Source: Pseudomonas sp. MYb185 (GTDB taxonomy: Bacteria; Pseudomonadota; Gammaproteobacteria; Pseudomonadales; Pseudomonadaceae). Taken from it: a DNA stretch of 64,000 bases. Within the stretch, counting starts at the first letter, position 1, and the number at the start of each line of letters is the position of its first letter. Below the pieces are notes generated by a model. The model was not told the DNA's origin and did no database searches. It worked only from the letters and a program-made list of their open reading frames with translations. The stretch spans positions 6,486 through 70,485 of the forward strand of contig NZ_PCQD01000004.1 of NCBI RefSeq assembly GCF_002979975.1. Reading direction: 5' to 3'. The position numbers and the translations under genes are program-made. Positions 26,571-37,850 of the stretch are shown here, piece by piece.

Positions 26571-27086
26571 TCAGCGGGCGGAAAGCTGGTGCTGTTGCCC
26601 CATGACCAGGGTTATTTCGCCGGTCAGGCGCCAGCCGTCTTCAGCCGGCAGCGCCGGATCGCTCAGGTCGATGTAGTGTCGACCCCGGATGCTGTGCTCC
26701 AGCTGGCCGGTGTAGTGGTTGCCGGAAATCTGCGTCAGCTCCACGCTGCGGTCGCGCTCGGCGTGGGTCGGGGAGATGATCTCCAGCAGCAGTCGGGGCG
26801 GCGGTTGATCCAGCTTGCCATCCAGCTGCAGGCTGACGTCGCCGGTCAGCTCATCGACGCTGAACTGCGCCGCCAGATCCAGTTCCCGTGCGCGGTGGTC
26901 GCGCCCCATGTGCATGTTGATGGCGCGACCTTCCTTGTAGTAATTGTCACGCACCATGCTGTCCGGGTTGAGCAGCGAGACGTACAGCAGGCCCAGGCCG
27001 ATGACGACGGCAAATACCAGGATGCTGATCAGGAACCAGGGCCAGAACTGCTTGTACCAGGGTGGAATGTTCTCGTCGTGTTGCAT
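26571..27086 (-). CDS. ccoH: cbb3 oxidase assembly protein CcoH (FixH family)
   Basis: Membrane-anchored assembly factor of 171 residues with one helix near residues 14-37 (FWPWFLISILVFAVVIGLGL) and a periplasmic FixH domain. It associates with cbb3 oxidase during assembly. I start at MQHDENIPPWYKQFWPW; the in-frame upstream extension overlaps ccoG and has no homology. Separated from ccoG by 4 bp. Confidence 0.92.
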   Translation of the reverse strand: MQHDENIPPWYKQFWPWFLISILVFAVVIGLGLLYVSLLNPDSMVRDNYYKEGRAINMHMGRDHRARELDLAAQFSVDELTGDVSLQLDGKLDQPPPRLLLEIISPTHAERDRSVELTQISGNHYTGQLEHSIRGRHYIDLSDPALPAEDGWRLTGEITLVMGQQHQLSAR

Positions 27087-27090
27087 GAAA

Positions 27091-28503
27091 TTACCTGATT
27101 GTAGGGCCCATGAAACGGCTTTCGGACTGGGCCGAGATGCCGGTGTCATCCGCTGCGGTGACGATGAAGGTGATGGGCATGTTGGTGCCTTGCATGAACG
27201 CTGGGTCCAGCTGTACGTTGACCGGGACCTGCAGCAGGCTGCTCGGCTCTACGGTCAGGCGGCCCGCGCTCATCTGCAGTTGCAGTTCCGGATGGCCTTC
27301 CACGCTCAGGTCGAAGGTGCGGGTCTGCTGGCCCTTGTTCATGACCTTGATTATGTACACGTTTTCGATATGGCCGCCACGGGCTTCACGATACAGGACA
27401 TTTCGATCGCGCTGTACGTCCAGACTGACCTGGGCCAGGTTGCCGATGGTGAAGATGAACATGCCGATCATGATCGCCAGGGCTGCACCATAGCCGATCA
27501 GGCGTGGACGCAGGATGCGGGTCTTCTGTCCGGCCAGATTGTGCTCGGTGGTGTAGCGGATCAGGCCGCGCGGGTAGTTCATCTTGTCCATGATGTCGTC
27601 ACAGGCATCGATACAGGCGGCACACTGGATGCACTCGTGCTGCAGGCCATCACGGATGTCGATACCGGTGGGGCAGACCTGAACGCACATGGTGCAGTCG
27701 ATGCAGTCGCCCAGGCCGAGTGCGGCCGGGTCGGCGCCTTTCTTGCGCGGGCCACGGTTCTCGCCGCGGGTGTAGTCATAGGTGACCACCATGGTGTCCT
27801 TGTCGAACATCACGCTCTGGAAGCGTGCATAAGGGCACATGTAGAAGCACACCTGCTCGCGCAGCCAGCCGGCATTGATATAGGTGGCGGCGGTGAAGAA
27901 GAAGATCCAGAACGCCGCCCAGCCATTCAGATGCAGGGTAGCCAGGTCCACCACCAGACCGCGGATAGGCGTGAAATAGCCGACGAAGGTCAGCGCCGTG
28001 ACCAGTGATACGGCAATCCACAGGGCATGCTTGGCGCTGCGCCGGGCCAGTTTGTTGATGCTCATCGGCGCCGCGTCGAGCTTGATACGGGCATTGCGCT
28101 CACCCTCGGTGACGCGCTCGGCCCACATGAATATCCAGGTCCATACAGTTTGCGGGCAGGTGTAGCCGCACCACACGCGACCAGCGAAGGTAGTGATGAA
28201 GAACAGGCCGAAGGCGCAGATGATCAGCAGGAAGGACAACAGAAAGAAGTCCTGCGGCTGGAAGGTGGCACCGAAGATATGGAACTGGCGGGCAGGAAGA
28301 TCCCACAGCACCGCCTGACGGCCATCGACGTTCAGCCACACTGTTCCGAAGAACAGCAGAAACAGCGCTGCCACACCTGCCAGGCGGATGTTCTTGAAAA
28401 AGCCCTGATACGAGCGCGGGTGAATATTCTCGCGCTTGGCATACAGGTCAATGGTTTCTATCTTTTCCGTGGATACGTCTTTAACGGGTATTTTCTCGCT
28501 CAT
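27091..28503 (-). CDS. ccoG: cbb3 oxidase accessory protein CcoG (cupric reductase, FixG family)
   Basis: Polytopic iron-sulfur protein of 470 residues. It reduces Cu(II) to Cu(I) for cbb3 assembly, as shown for relatives. Features are the membrane-embedded CGYTCPQTVWTWIF, two 4Fe-4S ferredoxin motifs (CIDCTMCVQVCP and CIQCAACIDAC), and a C-terminal Ig-like periplasmic domain. First gene of the ccoGHIS unit, 136 bp downstream of ccoP with a strong hairpin between. Confidence 0.95.
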   Translation of the reverse strand: MSEKIPVKDVSTEKIETIDLYAKRENIHPRSYQGFFKNIRLAGVAALFLLFFGTVWLNVDGRQAVLWDLPARQFHIFGATFQPQDFFLLSFLLIICAFGLFFITTFAGRVWCGYTCPQTVWTWIFMWAERVTEGERNARIKLDAAPMSINKLARRSAKHALWIAVSLVTALTFVGYFTPIRGLVVDLATLHLNGWAAFWIFFFTAATYINAGWLREQVCFYMCPYARFQSVMFDKDTMVVTYDYTRGENRGPRKKGADPAALGLGDCIDCTMCVQVCPTGIDIRDGLQHECIQCAACIDACDDIMDKMNYPRGLIRYTTEHNLAGQKTRILRPRLIGYGAALAIMIGMFIFTIGNLAQVSLDVQRDRNVLYREARGGHIENVYIIKVMNKGQQTRTFDLSVEGHPELQLQMSAGRLTVEPSSLLQVPVNVQLDPAFMQGTNMPITFIVTAADDTGISAQSESRFMGPTIR

Positions 28504-28573
28504 ATCAGGCTGGCCATATCGTTATAAGAAGGGACGCCTGGCCAGAGCAGTGCTGGTCAGGGGGGTAATGCGA

Positions 28574-28607
28574 CTCCGCCCGATCAGGATAACCTGACCG
28601 GGCGGAG
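28574..28607 (-). terminator. Strong hairpin between ccoP and ccoG
   Basis: CTCCGCCCGATCAGG and CCTGACCGGGCGGAG pair over 15 bp with one mismatch and a 4-nt ATAA loop. It lies 32 bp past the ccoP stop. No T-run follows on the minus strand, so it may attenuate, or stabilise the 3' end of ccoNOQP mRNA, rather than fully terminate. Confidence 0.6.
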
Positions 28608-28639
28608 CGTACCATGCGACAGGACGTCACGTGGGGGTG

Positions 28640-29527
28640 TTACTTGTCTTCCAGGGAAAGACTGTAAACGTAGGCGGCAAGCATGTGCAGCTTGTCGTCA
28701 CCCAGGTGAGCCTGGGCTGGCATGTTGCCGTTACGGCCGGCACGAATGGTGTGCTGGACCTGCAGCATGCTGGAGCCATACAGCCATACGTCGTCGGTCA
28801 GGTTGGGTGCGCCCAGCAGCGGGTTACCCTTGCCGTCCGGGCCGTGGCAGGCGACACAGTTGGTGTTGAACACCTGCTTGCCGGCTTCCAGGTCGACACC
28901 CTCGGACTCCAGGCCTGCCAGGTGGCGTACATAACCTGCAGTGTTGCGCACGCCTTCCTCGCCGATCACTGCCAGCCACGCGGGCATGGCAGCCTGACGA
29001 CCCTGGCGCAGGGTGGTCATGATCTGCTCGGGCTCGCCACCCCAGATCCAATCGTTGTCGGTCAGGTTCGGAAAGCCGAAGGCGCCACGGGCATCGGAAC
29101 CGTGACATACCGAGCAGTTGGTGGCGAACAGGCGTTGACCAATGCGGCGTGCCTCTTCATCCCGCGCCACGTCGGCGATCGACATCTCGCTGTAGTTGGC
29201 GAAGATCGGTGCGAACTGCGCCTCGGCGCGTGTCACTTCACGCTCGTACTGGTTGACCTGGGTCCAGCCCAGCACGCCCGGGAACTTACCCATGCCCGGA
29301 TACAGGATCAGGTAGATCACGCTGAATACCAGGGTGGCGATGAACAGCATGAACCACCAGCGCGGCAGCGGGTTGTCATACTCTTCGATGCCGTCATAGT
29401 TGTGGCCGGTTGTCTCGGTAGTCTGGTCGACCTGCTGACCCTTGCGTGTGGCGAACAGCAGCCAGGTGATCAGGACGAGGAAGACGACAGTGAGGGCAAT
29501 GATGTACCCACTCCAGAAATTACTCAT
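28640..29527 (-). CDS. ccoP: cbb3-type cytochrome oxidase subunit III (CcoP)
   Basis: Membrane-anchored di-heme cytochrome c of 295 residues that feeds electrons to CcoO/CcoN. Two N-terminal membrane segments (about 8-27 and 57-77) precede two heme c sites, CSVCH at 138-142 and CVACH at 224-228, each in a cytochrome c domain. Overlaps ccoQ by 4 bp. Confidence 0.97.
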   Translation of the reverse strand: MSNFWSGYIIALTVVFLVLITWLLFATRKGQQVDQTTETTGHNYDGIEEYDNPLPRWWFMLFIATLVFSVIYLILYPGMGKFPGVLGWTQVNQYEREVTRAEAQFAPIFANYSEMSIADVARDEEARRIGQRLFATNCSVCHGSDARGAFGFPNLTDNDWIWGGEPEQIMTTLRQGRQAAMPAWLAVIGEEGVRNTAGYVRHLAGLESEGVDLEAGKQVFNTNCVACHGPDGKGNPLLGAPNLTDDVWLYGSSMLQVQHTIRAGRNGNMPAQAHLGDDKLHMLAAYVYSLSLEDK

Positions 29528-29715
29528 TTTTCATTACTCCGGGTGTCTTTCTGCTGCTCACACGTTTTCTGGTCTTCATCATCGTCGGCGAAGGGCAACT
29601 GCGCTGCTTCATCAAAATCCTTCTTCTTGTATGAGCTGTAGGCCCATATCACGACGCCGATAAAGGCCACCATGGCGAAGATGGTGGCGATGCCGCGGAG
29701 AGTGTTGATATCCAT
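29524..29715 (-). CDS. ccoQ: cbb3-type cytochrome oxidase subunit CcoQ
   Basis: Small single-helix protein of 63 residues (helix about 7-27, then SSYKKKDFDEAAQLPFADD) that stabilises the cbb3 core complex. Position between ccoO and ccoP and the conserved post-helix motif make the call secure. Confidence 0.94.
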   Translation of the reverse strand: MDINTLRGIATIFAMVAFIGVVIWAYSSYKKKDFDEAAQLPFADDDEDQKTCEQQKDTRSNEK

Positions 29716-29721
29716 TGGTAG

Positions 29722-30336
29722 TTACCGGCGGTCGGAGATGACAGTGCCCAGGTGCTGCAGATAGGCAATCAGGGCATCGATTTCAGCTACGCCCTTGACG
29801 GCTTCTGTGGCGCCGGCAATGTCTTCATCGGTGTATGGGACGCCCAGCTTGCGCATGACTTCCATTTTCCGGGCGGTATGCTTGCCAGTCAGCACGTTTT
29901 CCTGCAACCAGGGATAGGACGGCATCTTCGACTCGGGCACTACGTCACGCGGGTTGATCAGGTGAGCGCGGTGCCAGTCGTCGGAGTAGCGCTCGCCGAC
30001 ACGGGCCAGGTCCGGACCAGTACGCTTGGAGCCCCACAGGAAGGGGTGTTCCCAGACGCTTTCGCCGGCGACGGAGTAATGGCCGTAGCGCTCGGTTTCC
30101 GAGCGGAACGGACGGATCATTTGCGAGTGGCAGCTGACGCAGCCTTCACGGATGTAGATGTCACGGCCTTCCAGCTCCACCGCGGTGTAGGGACGCAGGC
30201 CCTCCACCGGCTGGGTGGTTTCGTCCTGGAAGAACAGCGGGACGATCTGGGTCAGGCCGCCGAAGCTGATCGCGATCACGATCAGCACGATCATCAGGCC
30301 TATGTTCTTTTCAACAATCTCATGTTGTCTCATCAA
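29722..30336 (-). CDS. ccoO: cbb3-type cytochrome oxidase subunit II (CcoO)
   Basis: Membrane-anchored mono-heme cytochrome c of 204 residues. The N-terminal anchor is at about 10-35. The heme c site CVSCH is at 66-70 in [17 protein letters not shown], and the downstream methionine ligand lies near KMPSYPWL. Transfers electrons from CcoP to the CcoN active site. 6 bp from ccoQ, 8 bp from ccoN. Confidence 0.97.
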   Translation of the reverse strand: MMRQHEIVEKNIGLMIVLIVIAISFGGLTQIVPLFFQDETTQPVEGLRPYTAVELEGRDIYIREGCVSCHSQMIRPFRSETERYGHYSVAGESVWEHPFLWGSKRTGPDLARVGERYSDDWHRAHLINPRDVVPESKMPSYPWLQENVLTGKHTARKMEVMRKLGVPYTDEDIAGATEAVKGVAEIDALIAYLQHLGTVISDRR

Positions 30337-30344
30337 TCAAATCC

Positions 30345-31772
<1,428 letters not shown>

Positions 31773-31821
31773 GCGAGAGATTCCACGGATAGCAAAGGTT
31801 AAAGGGGGTCAAAGCGGCGGC

Positions 31822-31863
31822 AGTATGAGGAATGCCCGTATTGTTTGCAATGACACATGTCAA
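31822..31863 (-). promoter_or_regulatory. Anr-dependent promoter of ccoNOQP
   Basis: On the minus strand TTGACATGTGTCAT (31850-31863) matches the Anr/FNR consensus TTGAT-N4-ATCAA at 8 of 10 positions. A -10 hexamer CATACT (31822-31827) sits where a class II promoter with the activator centred at -41.5 requires it. The predicted transcript start is about 31815, giving a leader of some 43 nt before ccoN. Confidence 0.75.
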
Positions 31864-32197
31864 CGTAATGGCCAGTGGCCGGGAGGGTCGGGCGAAGGGT
31901 TTCGGCGGTTAGAGCGTATGGTTGGGGAAAGGAAATCGCCGGTAAAAGCGCCCGCAACAATACACCTCCGCGTCTGCTCCGTCAGGCCTTCCCGGGGGCC
32001 GGGGCGATACCCATCCCAGGCCGGATTACCGGGGAGCAAAGGATAAGCCCAGGGGTCGGAGCTGTGAAGGGATGGTTCCGCCACCGCGCTGTGGCATGAT
32101 GTCGCACATGCCCGAAATCAAGGCGCCGGACCAAAAAAGCTGGTCCATAAAAAATGATCCGGACTGACCAGCGGCACTGTTACCAGGAGTGAAGCGC
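31864..32197. other. Gene-free region between ccoN promoter and hydrolase gene
   Basis: The divergent gap totals 425 bp. Apart from the Anr-dependent ccoN promoter I see only short open frames on both strands that look like chance. A stem GGACCA / TGGTCC with a 7-nt A-rich loop lies near 32128-32146, about 50 bp before the hydrolase start; its role is unclear. Confidence 0.45.
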
Positions 32198-32815
32198 ATG
32201 ACCCCATCCTTTCTTGAAACGTCCCCTGGCGGACCGGACGCGGCGACCCTGTTGCTGGCTCACGGTGCCGGAGCGCCAATGGACAGCGATTACCTCGATT
32301 TGCTGGCCGAGGCGCTGGCGGCACAAGGTATAAAGGTGCTGCGTTTCGAGTTCCCCTATATGGCCTCCCGCCGGGAGTCGGGCGGCAAACGCCCGCCCAA
32401 CCCCATGCCGGTGTTGCAGGACAGTTTTCGGCTGCATTATCAGGCATTGTCCGGGCCGCTGTTCATCGGCGGCAAGTCGATGGGTGGGCGAGTCGCCAGC
32501 CTGCTGGCTGACGAACTGGGTGCCGCTGGCCTGATCTGTTTTGGTTATCCCTTTCATCCGCCGGGCAAACCGGACAAGCCGCGTACCGCGCACCTGGCGC
32601 AGTTGCGCACTCCGACGCTGATCCTGCAGGGGACCCGTGACCCCTTCGGCAAGCCTGAAGAGGTCGAGGGTTATGAGCTGTCCGAGCAGATCCAGGTGAA
32701 TTGGCTGGCGTCCGGCGACCATGACTTCAAACCATTGAAGAGCAGCGGCATGGACCAGTTGCAACTGATCGGGCAGGCAGCGCACCGGGCGGCGACTTTC
32801 ATGCGCCGCCCATGA
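32198..32815 (+). CDS. Small alpha/beta hydrolase (KANL3/Tex30-like)
   Basis: Cytoplasmic alpha/beta-hydrolase-fold protein of 205 residues. The nucleophile elbow is GGKSMGGRVAS, so Ser in KSMGG is the likely nucleophile. An oxyanion segment LLLAHGAGAPMDS is near the N-terminus, and an acid-His pair is plausible in GTRDPFG and SGDHDF. Proteins of this type are widespread and mostly uncharacterised. I use the ATG at 32198, eight bases after AGGAG, rather than an upstream GTG. Confidence 0.85.
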   Translation: MTPSFLETSPGGPDAATLLLAHGAGAPMDSDYLDLLAEALAAQGIKVLRFEFPYMASRRESGGKRPPNPMPVLQDSFRLHYQALSGPLFIGGKSMGGRVASLLADELGAAGLICFGYPFHPPGKPDKPRTAHLAQLRTPTLILQGTRDPFGKPEEVEGYELSEQIQVNWLASGDHDFKPLKSSGMDQLQLIGQAAHRAATFMRRP

Positions 32816-32839
32816 GCCCTGGTGCGATGGTCTGGCTCA

Positions 32840-34540
32840 TCATGATTGCAGTCCCAGTGCTGCGGGCAGTATCCCTGCGGTCAGGGTGCCCCAGCGCCGG
32901 CCGTTGAGCATCAGCGGGACGAACTGCACGAAGATCGGCCGACCATTCGGCAGGATGAAGGTACCCATGCTGATGTAGGTGCACTTGCGCAGGTTCTCCA
33001 GTTCCACCGGGTTGTCGATGGTGAAGCGCATATGGGTGCTGCGCATGCTGTCCATGCGTGGGTCGCCGCTCAGCGGCTGCGAGGCGGCGGTGCGGGCGGC
33101 AGCCATATAGCTGCGGTCGTCGATGGCGGTCATATAGAGGATGCCATCCTTGCTGCCGCAGTCCCATGCGTCCAGCAGCGGTTGCACGAGTTCGCGGAAG
33201 GGGTCGGTCCAGCTGACCCGGTGCTTGCCCGGCTGCTCGGCGATGGCCTGGTAGTGGCGGTCGAACATGTCCAGGCCGCGCCGGTCGAGTTCCTCCAGCA
33301 CGGCTTCCAGTTCGGCACGACGGCCCAGCAGTATGTCGCTGATCTGCTCCAGGCGGCCCTCGCCCAGTCGGAACAGGCTCAGTGTCTGCAGCACCAGGTT
33401 GCTGTCATCGCGCTGGTGGTCAGCAAGCACGAAATTCTGCGCCATGTTGTTGCTGATGCTCAGGCTGCTGTCGCGGATGGCGCTGCTGTGCTGATGGGTT
33501 TCCTGATTACCTACCGATAGCTGTTCCAGTGCACTACTGACCATCAGCAGGTCGTCGTTGGTCAGCTGAAAGTCCTCGACCATCTGGCCGAACTGCTCGG
33601 CTGCCACGCGTACCGCTTGACCCGCGTCATCGGAATGCTGCTGCATATGCCGGGTCTGCTGCTCGGCACCGGTCATGGCGCCGAGCATCTGCTCCATCAG
33701 CTGGTCGATCTGGTCGGCCGCATCGCCAACCTGGATCGACAGGCTACGTACCTCATCGGCGACCACCGCGAACCCGCGACCCTGCTCGCCGGCCCTGGCG
33801 GCCTCGATCGCTGCGTTCAGCGCCAGCATATTGGTCTGCGCAGAAAAATTCTGCACCGTGGTGAGTATCGTGCGGATCTGTGCCGAACTGGCGTCCAGTG
33901 CCGCGATATTGCCCTTGAAGCTGGCCATCGCCTCGCTGATCTGCTGCATGCGGTCGCAGGCCTCGGTCAGTTGCATCTGCGAGGCCCTGGCGCCATCCAG
34001 GTTGCGCGCGGTCATCCCGGTGATGTTGCTGGTACGGGCGGAAATATCCTGCAGTGCACTGCTGGTCTGGTCGCTGGCCTGGAAAATCAGCTCGGACAGT
34101 TGCTGTTGCACCTTTGCCTCGTTTTCCGTGCGTTCGGCCAGAACCCGGTTCTTCGCCGACGCCAGCGCAATACTCAGGCTCTGCTGCTGCAATTCGAGCA
34201 GCATGTTGCGCAGGCGACCACTGAAACCGGCGAACGCGTGGCTGCTGGCGCAGTCAGCATGTTCGGCTGTTGCTGATAGATCGATCTGCAAGGCATTGGC
34301 CTGATCGAGTCGCGTGAGCAGTGATGAGGCCTGTGGTTGCTGGCAGGTCAGCAGCCACACCAGCAGCAGCGAGACGGTGCTCAGCACCACTGCCAGCAGC
34401 TGGACCAGGCCGCTACTCTGCCACAGCAACAGCGCGCCCAGCATGAGGACGGTCAGAGACAATGCCGCGCCTCCGGCAGGCAGGGCCGGCAGCCTGACGG
34501 GAGTGATTCGAGAGGAGGTGGGGGTAGAAATATCCTGCAT
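32840..34540 (-). CDS. Methyl-accepting chemotaxis protein with C-terminal sensor-like domain
   Basis: Chemoreceptor of 566 residues. Two adjacent helices (about 24-41 and 45-65) leave almost no periplasmic loop, and there is no clear HAMP. The signalling tip [20 protein letters not shown] (242-261) is canonical. After the coiled coil, residues about 410-560 form a PAS/Cache-like cytoplasmic domain ending [20 protein letters not shown]. It therefore probably senses an intracellular cue or redox state. No CheR-tethering pentapeptide is present. I use the ATG at 34540; a GTG 16 codons upstream is possible. Divergent from a TRAP-type binding protein gene. Confidence 0.88.
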   Translation of the reverse strand: MQDISTPTSSRITPVRLPALPAGGAALSLTVLMLGALLLWQSSGLVQLLAVVLSTVSLLLVWLLTCQQPQASSLLTRLDQANALQIDLSATAEHADCASSHAFAGFSGRLRNMLLELQQQSLSIALASAKNRVLAERTENEAKVQQQLSELIFQASDQTSSALQDISARTSNITGMTARNLDGARASQMQLTEACDRMQQISEAMASFKGNIAALDASSAQIRTILTTVQNFSAQTNMLALNAAIEAARAGEQGRGFAVVADEVRSLSIQVGDAADQIDQLMEQMLGAMTGAEQQTRHMQQHSDDAGQAVRVAAEQFGQMVEDFQLTNDDLLMVSSALEQLSVGNQETHQHSSAIRDSSLSISNNMAQNFVLADHQRDDSNLVLQTLSLFRLGEGRLEQISDILLGRRAELEAVLEELDRRGLDMFDRHYQAIAEQPGKHRVSWTDPFRELVQPLLDAWDCGSKDGILYMTAIDDRSYMAAARTAASQPLSGDPRMDSMRSTHMRFTIDNPVELENLRKCTYISMGTFILPNGRPIFVQFVPLMLNGRRWGTLTAGILPAALGLQS

Positions 34541-34707
34541 GGTTCCCTCGGTGCCCCTGTGTGGAGCGTTATAATTGTTTGCATCCACGAGAACGATGAC
34601 TGCTTCTCAACCTATGCTATCGGCAGCCTTAATTTGGACAATAGTCTGGTTTTGCTGCTGAGCACTTCCGACCGGGCGACATTATTATCGCGAATATCGG
34701 GTGATTA

Positions 34708-34772
34708 CATTGTCCATAACATGGACACAGTCCCATCCTGTGTTACTTTTTATTATGTTTATCAGGACAATG
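34708..34772. repeat. Inverted CATTGTCC / GGACAATG pair in divergent promoter region
   Basis: CATTGTCC (34708-34715) and GGACAATG (34765-34772) are exact reverse complements, and a third GGACAAT occurs at 34636-34642. The last copy lies 16 bp before the start of the TRAP binding-protein gene. They may be sites for one regulator of the divergent pair; evidence is the repeats only. Confidence 0.35.
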
Positions 34773-34787
34773 TGCGAGGACAGTTCC

Positions 34788-35969
34788 ATGATATGGCGTA
34801 ATGCTCTGGTAGGTGCTGCCGCTCTGGTGCTTGCGGCCTGTGGTGATAACGAACAGCAGAAGGCGCAAACCCTGGCCGATGAACAGCCGGCCACCGGTCA
34901 GGTGGAAATCTGGCGCTTCGCCCTGGAAGAGGGTGACGACAGCCTCCAGTACGAGTACGCCAACCGCTTCGCCGAGATCATCAGCCAGAAGACCGCCGGC
35001 GAAGTCGAAGTGCGCCTGTTCCCCTATGGCCGGCTTGGCAGTCTCGGCGAGATCCAGGCCCAGCTACAGGATGGGTCGCTGCAACTGGCACTCGCCTCGG
35101 ATGTCCTGACCGAGGTGGTTCCCGAGTCGCAGCTGTTCAGCCTGGGGTTTGCCCTGAGCGAGGATGAGCAGAGCAATACACGCATATTGAATGACGACGG
35201 GTTTCGCAAGCACCACGATCTGGTCGATGCCTACCGTGAGCACGAGCTGCAGCCTCTGGCACTGGTGCCCGAGGGTTGGCTGGTGTGGACGGCGAACCGA
35301 CCGGTCCGCACTCCCGAGGATCTTGCCGGCCTGAGCCTGGGCATGGCCGACAACCCGGTGCTGCGCGAGACCTACAGTGCCTACGGCGCCAACCCGGTGA
35401 CCATGACGGGCGAGGAAGTAGCCGAGGCGCTGCAGACGGACCAGGTCGATGGCAGTGTGCAGACCCTGTCCAGGCTGCAGCAGGCGGGATGGCCGCAATC
35501 ACAGGACTATCTGATCCTGGCCCGGCAGGGGCAGCACATCGCCACTCTGGTCGCGCAGGGCGACTGGTATGACAATCTGTCCGACGACCATGAGCAGGCC
35601 ATCGAGGAGACGGTGGCGGAGTTGGTGCCTTATATCCATGAACGCCAGGCCTCAACCAATGCCAAGTGGCTGGAGGCCATCGGGCAAAGCGCTGATGTGG
35701 AGATCATCCATCTCACCGCCGAGCAGCGTGCGGCCTTCCAGGATCGCGGCCTGCCGATGCGCGAGTGGCTCATGGACAGTGCCGGAGCCCGCGGGGGACG
35801 CCTGCTGACCCTGTTGCAGCAGCATATGGAGGAAGGACCCGCCGAGCAGGAGCCGATAGCACCGACCGATACTACTCACTCCATTGAAACGCGCACCTCG
35901 CCGGTGACCGGTGAAGGGGACCAGACCAGGAACGCCAGCGATGACGCTGCGGAATCGGTAACTCCCTGA
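34788..35969 (+). CDS. TRAP-type (DctP family) solute-binding lipoprotein, orphan
   Basis: Predicted lipoprotein of 393 residues. The signal peptide ends in a lipobox LAAC with lipidated C18. The DctP fold runs from about 37 to 340, with the family features ANRFAEIISQKTAGEVEVRLFPYG and GEIQAQLQDGSLQLALAS. Such proteins normally deliver carboxylates to DctQM permeases, but no TRAP permease genes are adjacent. The last 45 residues are a hydrophilic, Thr/Glu-rich tail not typical of the family. Start at the ATG eight bases after GAGGA. It may act with a distant permease or in ligand sensing. Confidence 0.85.
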   Translation: MIWRNALVGAAALVLAACGDNEQQKAQTLADEQPATGQVEIWRFALEEGDDSLQYEYANRFAEIISQKTAGEVEVRLFPYGRLGSLGEIQAQLQDGSLQLALASDVLTEVVPESQLFSLGFALSEDEQSNTRILNDDGFRKHHDLVDAYREHELQPLALVPEGWLVWTANRPVRTPEDLAGLSLGMADNPVLRETYSAYGANPVTMTGEEVAEALQTDQVDGSVQTLSRLQQAGWPQSQDYLILARQGQHIATLVAQGDWYDNLSDDHEQAIEETVAELVPYIHERQASTNAKWLEAIGQSADVEIIHLTAEQRAAFQDRGLPMREWLMDSAGARGGRLLTLLQQHMEEGPAEQEPIAPTDTTHSIETRTSPVTGEGDQTRNASDDAAESVTP

Positions 35970-36047
35970 AATAGCAGTACCTGGCGTGGTCAATCGGCAG
36001 CGCAGGCAGTAGCATGAAGGGGATTTCGTTTCCATTGGATGCATACC

Positions 36048-37139
36048 ATGACCCAGATTGACCGCACCGCTGTAGAACAGGCCCTGGCCAGTTATCAGGA
36101 TCCTTACCTCAAGACCGACCTCCTCGCCGCTGGTTGCCTGCGCTCGTTGCAGATCGATGGTGGCCGGGTCAGTGTCGATATCGTCCTGGGATATGCGGCG
36201 GGCAATATCGTCAGTGGTATTGCGCAGATGCTGACCGTGGCGGTGGAGAACGTGGCGGGGGTCGAGGCGGCCACGGTGCAGGTGGGTTGGGAAGTTCACG
36301 CCGCTCCCATCCAGGGCAGCATTCCGGCCCTGGCCAATGTCAAGAACATCATCGCCGTCGCTTCCGGCAAGGGCGGGGTAGGCAAGTCCACCACCGCGGT
36401 CAACCTCGCCCTGGCGCTGTCCCGCGAAGGGGCGCGCGTCGGTGTGCTGGATGCGGATATCTATGGTCCGAGCATGGGCCTGATGCTCGGCCTGCCCGCG
36501 GGTACCCGGCCGCAGGTGCGGGAGCAGAAATGGTTCGTTGCACCGCAGGCCCATGGCGTGCAGGTGATGTCCATGGCTTTTCTCGCCGATGACAACACAC
36601 CCATGGCCTGGCGCGGGCCCATGGTCTCCGGGGCGCTGATGCAGTTGCTGACGCAGACCGCCTGGGACGAGCTGGATTACCTGGTGATCGACATGCCACC
36701 GGGCACCGGCGACATCCAATTGACGCTGGCGCAGAAGGTGCCGGTCACCGGCTCAGTGATCGTTACCACGCCGCAGGATATCGCCTTGCTGGATGCGCGC
36801 AAGGGCATCGAGATGTTTCGCAAGGTCAATATTCCGGTGCTGGGCGTGGTGGAGAACATGGCGGTGCACATCTGTTCCAATTGCGGCCACGTCGAACACC
36901 TGTTCGGTGAAGGCGGCGGCACGCGACTGTCGGACGAATACGGGGTGGACCTGCTGGGCTCCATGCCACTATCCCTGATGATTCGCGAGCAGGCCGATGG
37001 CGGCAAGCCGACAGTGATTGCCGAGCCCGAATGCCAGATCAGCCTGCTCTACCAGGATATGGCGCGTCATGTCGGGGCACGGATCGCAGGCCAGGCCAAC
37101 CAGACCGCGATGCCCGAGATCAGTATCAGCGACGATTGA
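36048..37139 (+). CDS. apbC: Iron-sulfur cluster carrier protein Mrp/ApbC
   Basis: P-loop NTPase of 363 residues that binds and transfers [4Fe-4S] clusters. An N-terminal MIP18-like domain (about 1-85) precedes the deviant Walker A GKGGVGKST (107-115). The cluster-bridging CxxC pair is C276/C279 in ICSNCGH. I start at MTQIDRTAVE, where similarity to pseudomonad Mrp begins. Divergence of the start from an ATG three codons earlier is trivial. Confidence 0.94.
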   Translation: MTQIDRTAVEQALASYQDPYLKTDLLAAGCLRSLQIDGGRVSVDIVLGYAAGNIVSGIAQMLTVAVENVAGVEAATVQVGWEVHAAPIQGSIPALANVKNIIAVASGKGGVGKSTTAVNLALALSREGARVGVLDADIYGPSMGLMLGLPAGTRPQVREQKWFVAPQAHGVQVMSMAFLADDNTPMAWRGPMVSGALMQLLTQTAWDELDYLVIDMPPGTGDIQLTLAQKVPVTGSVIVTTPQDIALLDARKGIEMFRKVNIPVLGVVENMAVHICSNCGHVEHLFGEGGGTRLSDEYGVDLLGSMPLSLMIREQADGGKPTVIAEPECQISLLYQDMARHVGARIAGQANQTAMPEISISDD

Positions 37140-37151
37140 AGCATTGCGCTA

Positions 37152-37183
37152 CGCCGGTGGTGCGACGACCACCGGCGGGCTTT
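37152..37183 (+). terminator. Hairpin after apbC
   Basis: CGCCGGTGGT and ACCACCGGCG form a perfect 10 bp stem with a 6-nt loop, 12 bp past the stop codon, followed by GGCTTTAG. A likely intrinsic terminator with a short T-run. Confidence 0.65.
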
Positions 37184-37245
37184 AGTGTCCGCTCAATACC
37201 CGGTAATATGCAGCGTCTTTCTAACGCTTGGATCAGAACACGCCC

Positions 37246-37812
<567 letters not shown>

Positions 37813-37813
37813 G

Positions 37814-37839
37814 GCCGGCTCCCCTCGAAGTCGGCTTTT
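37814..37839 (+). terminator. Probable terminator after dcd
   Basis: GCCGGCT pairs with AGTCGGC (one G-T pair) around an 8-nt loop and is followed by TTTT, two bases after the dcd stop. It precedes the separate Anr-type promoter of the stress protein gene. Confidence 0.6.
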
Positions 37840-37850
37840 CCCGCGTCCTG

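Noticed and set aside
31873-32100. Short open frames (60-96 codons) on both strands between ccoN and the hydrolase
   Set aside because: No ribosome-binding sites, no recognisable domains and contradictory overlapping frames; likely chance in GC-rich DNA.
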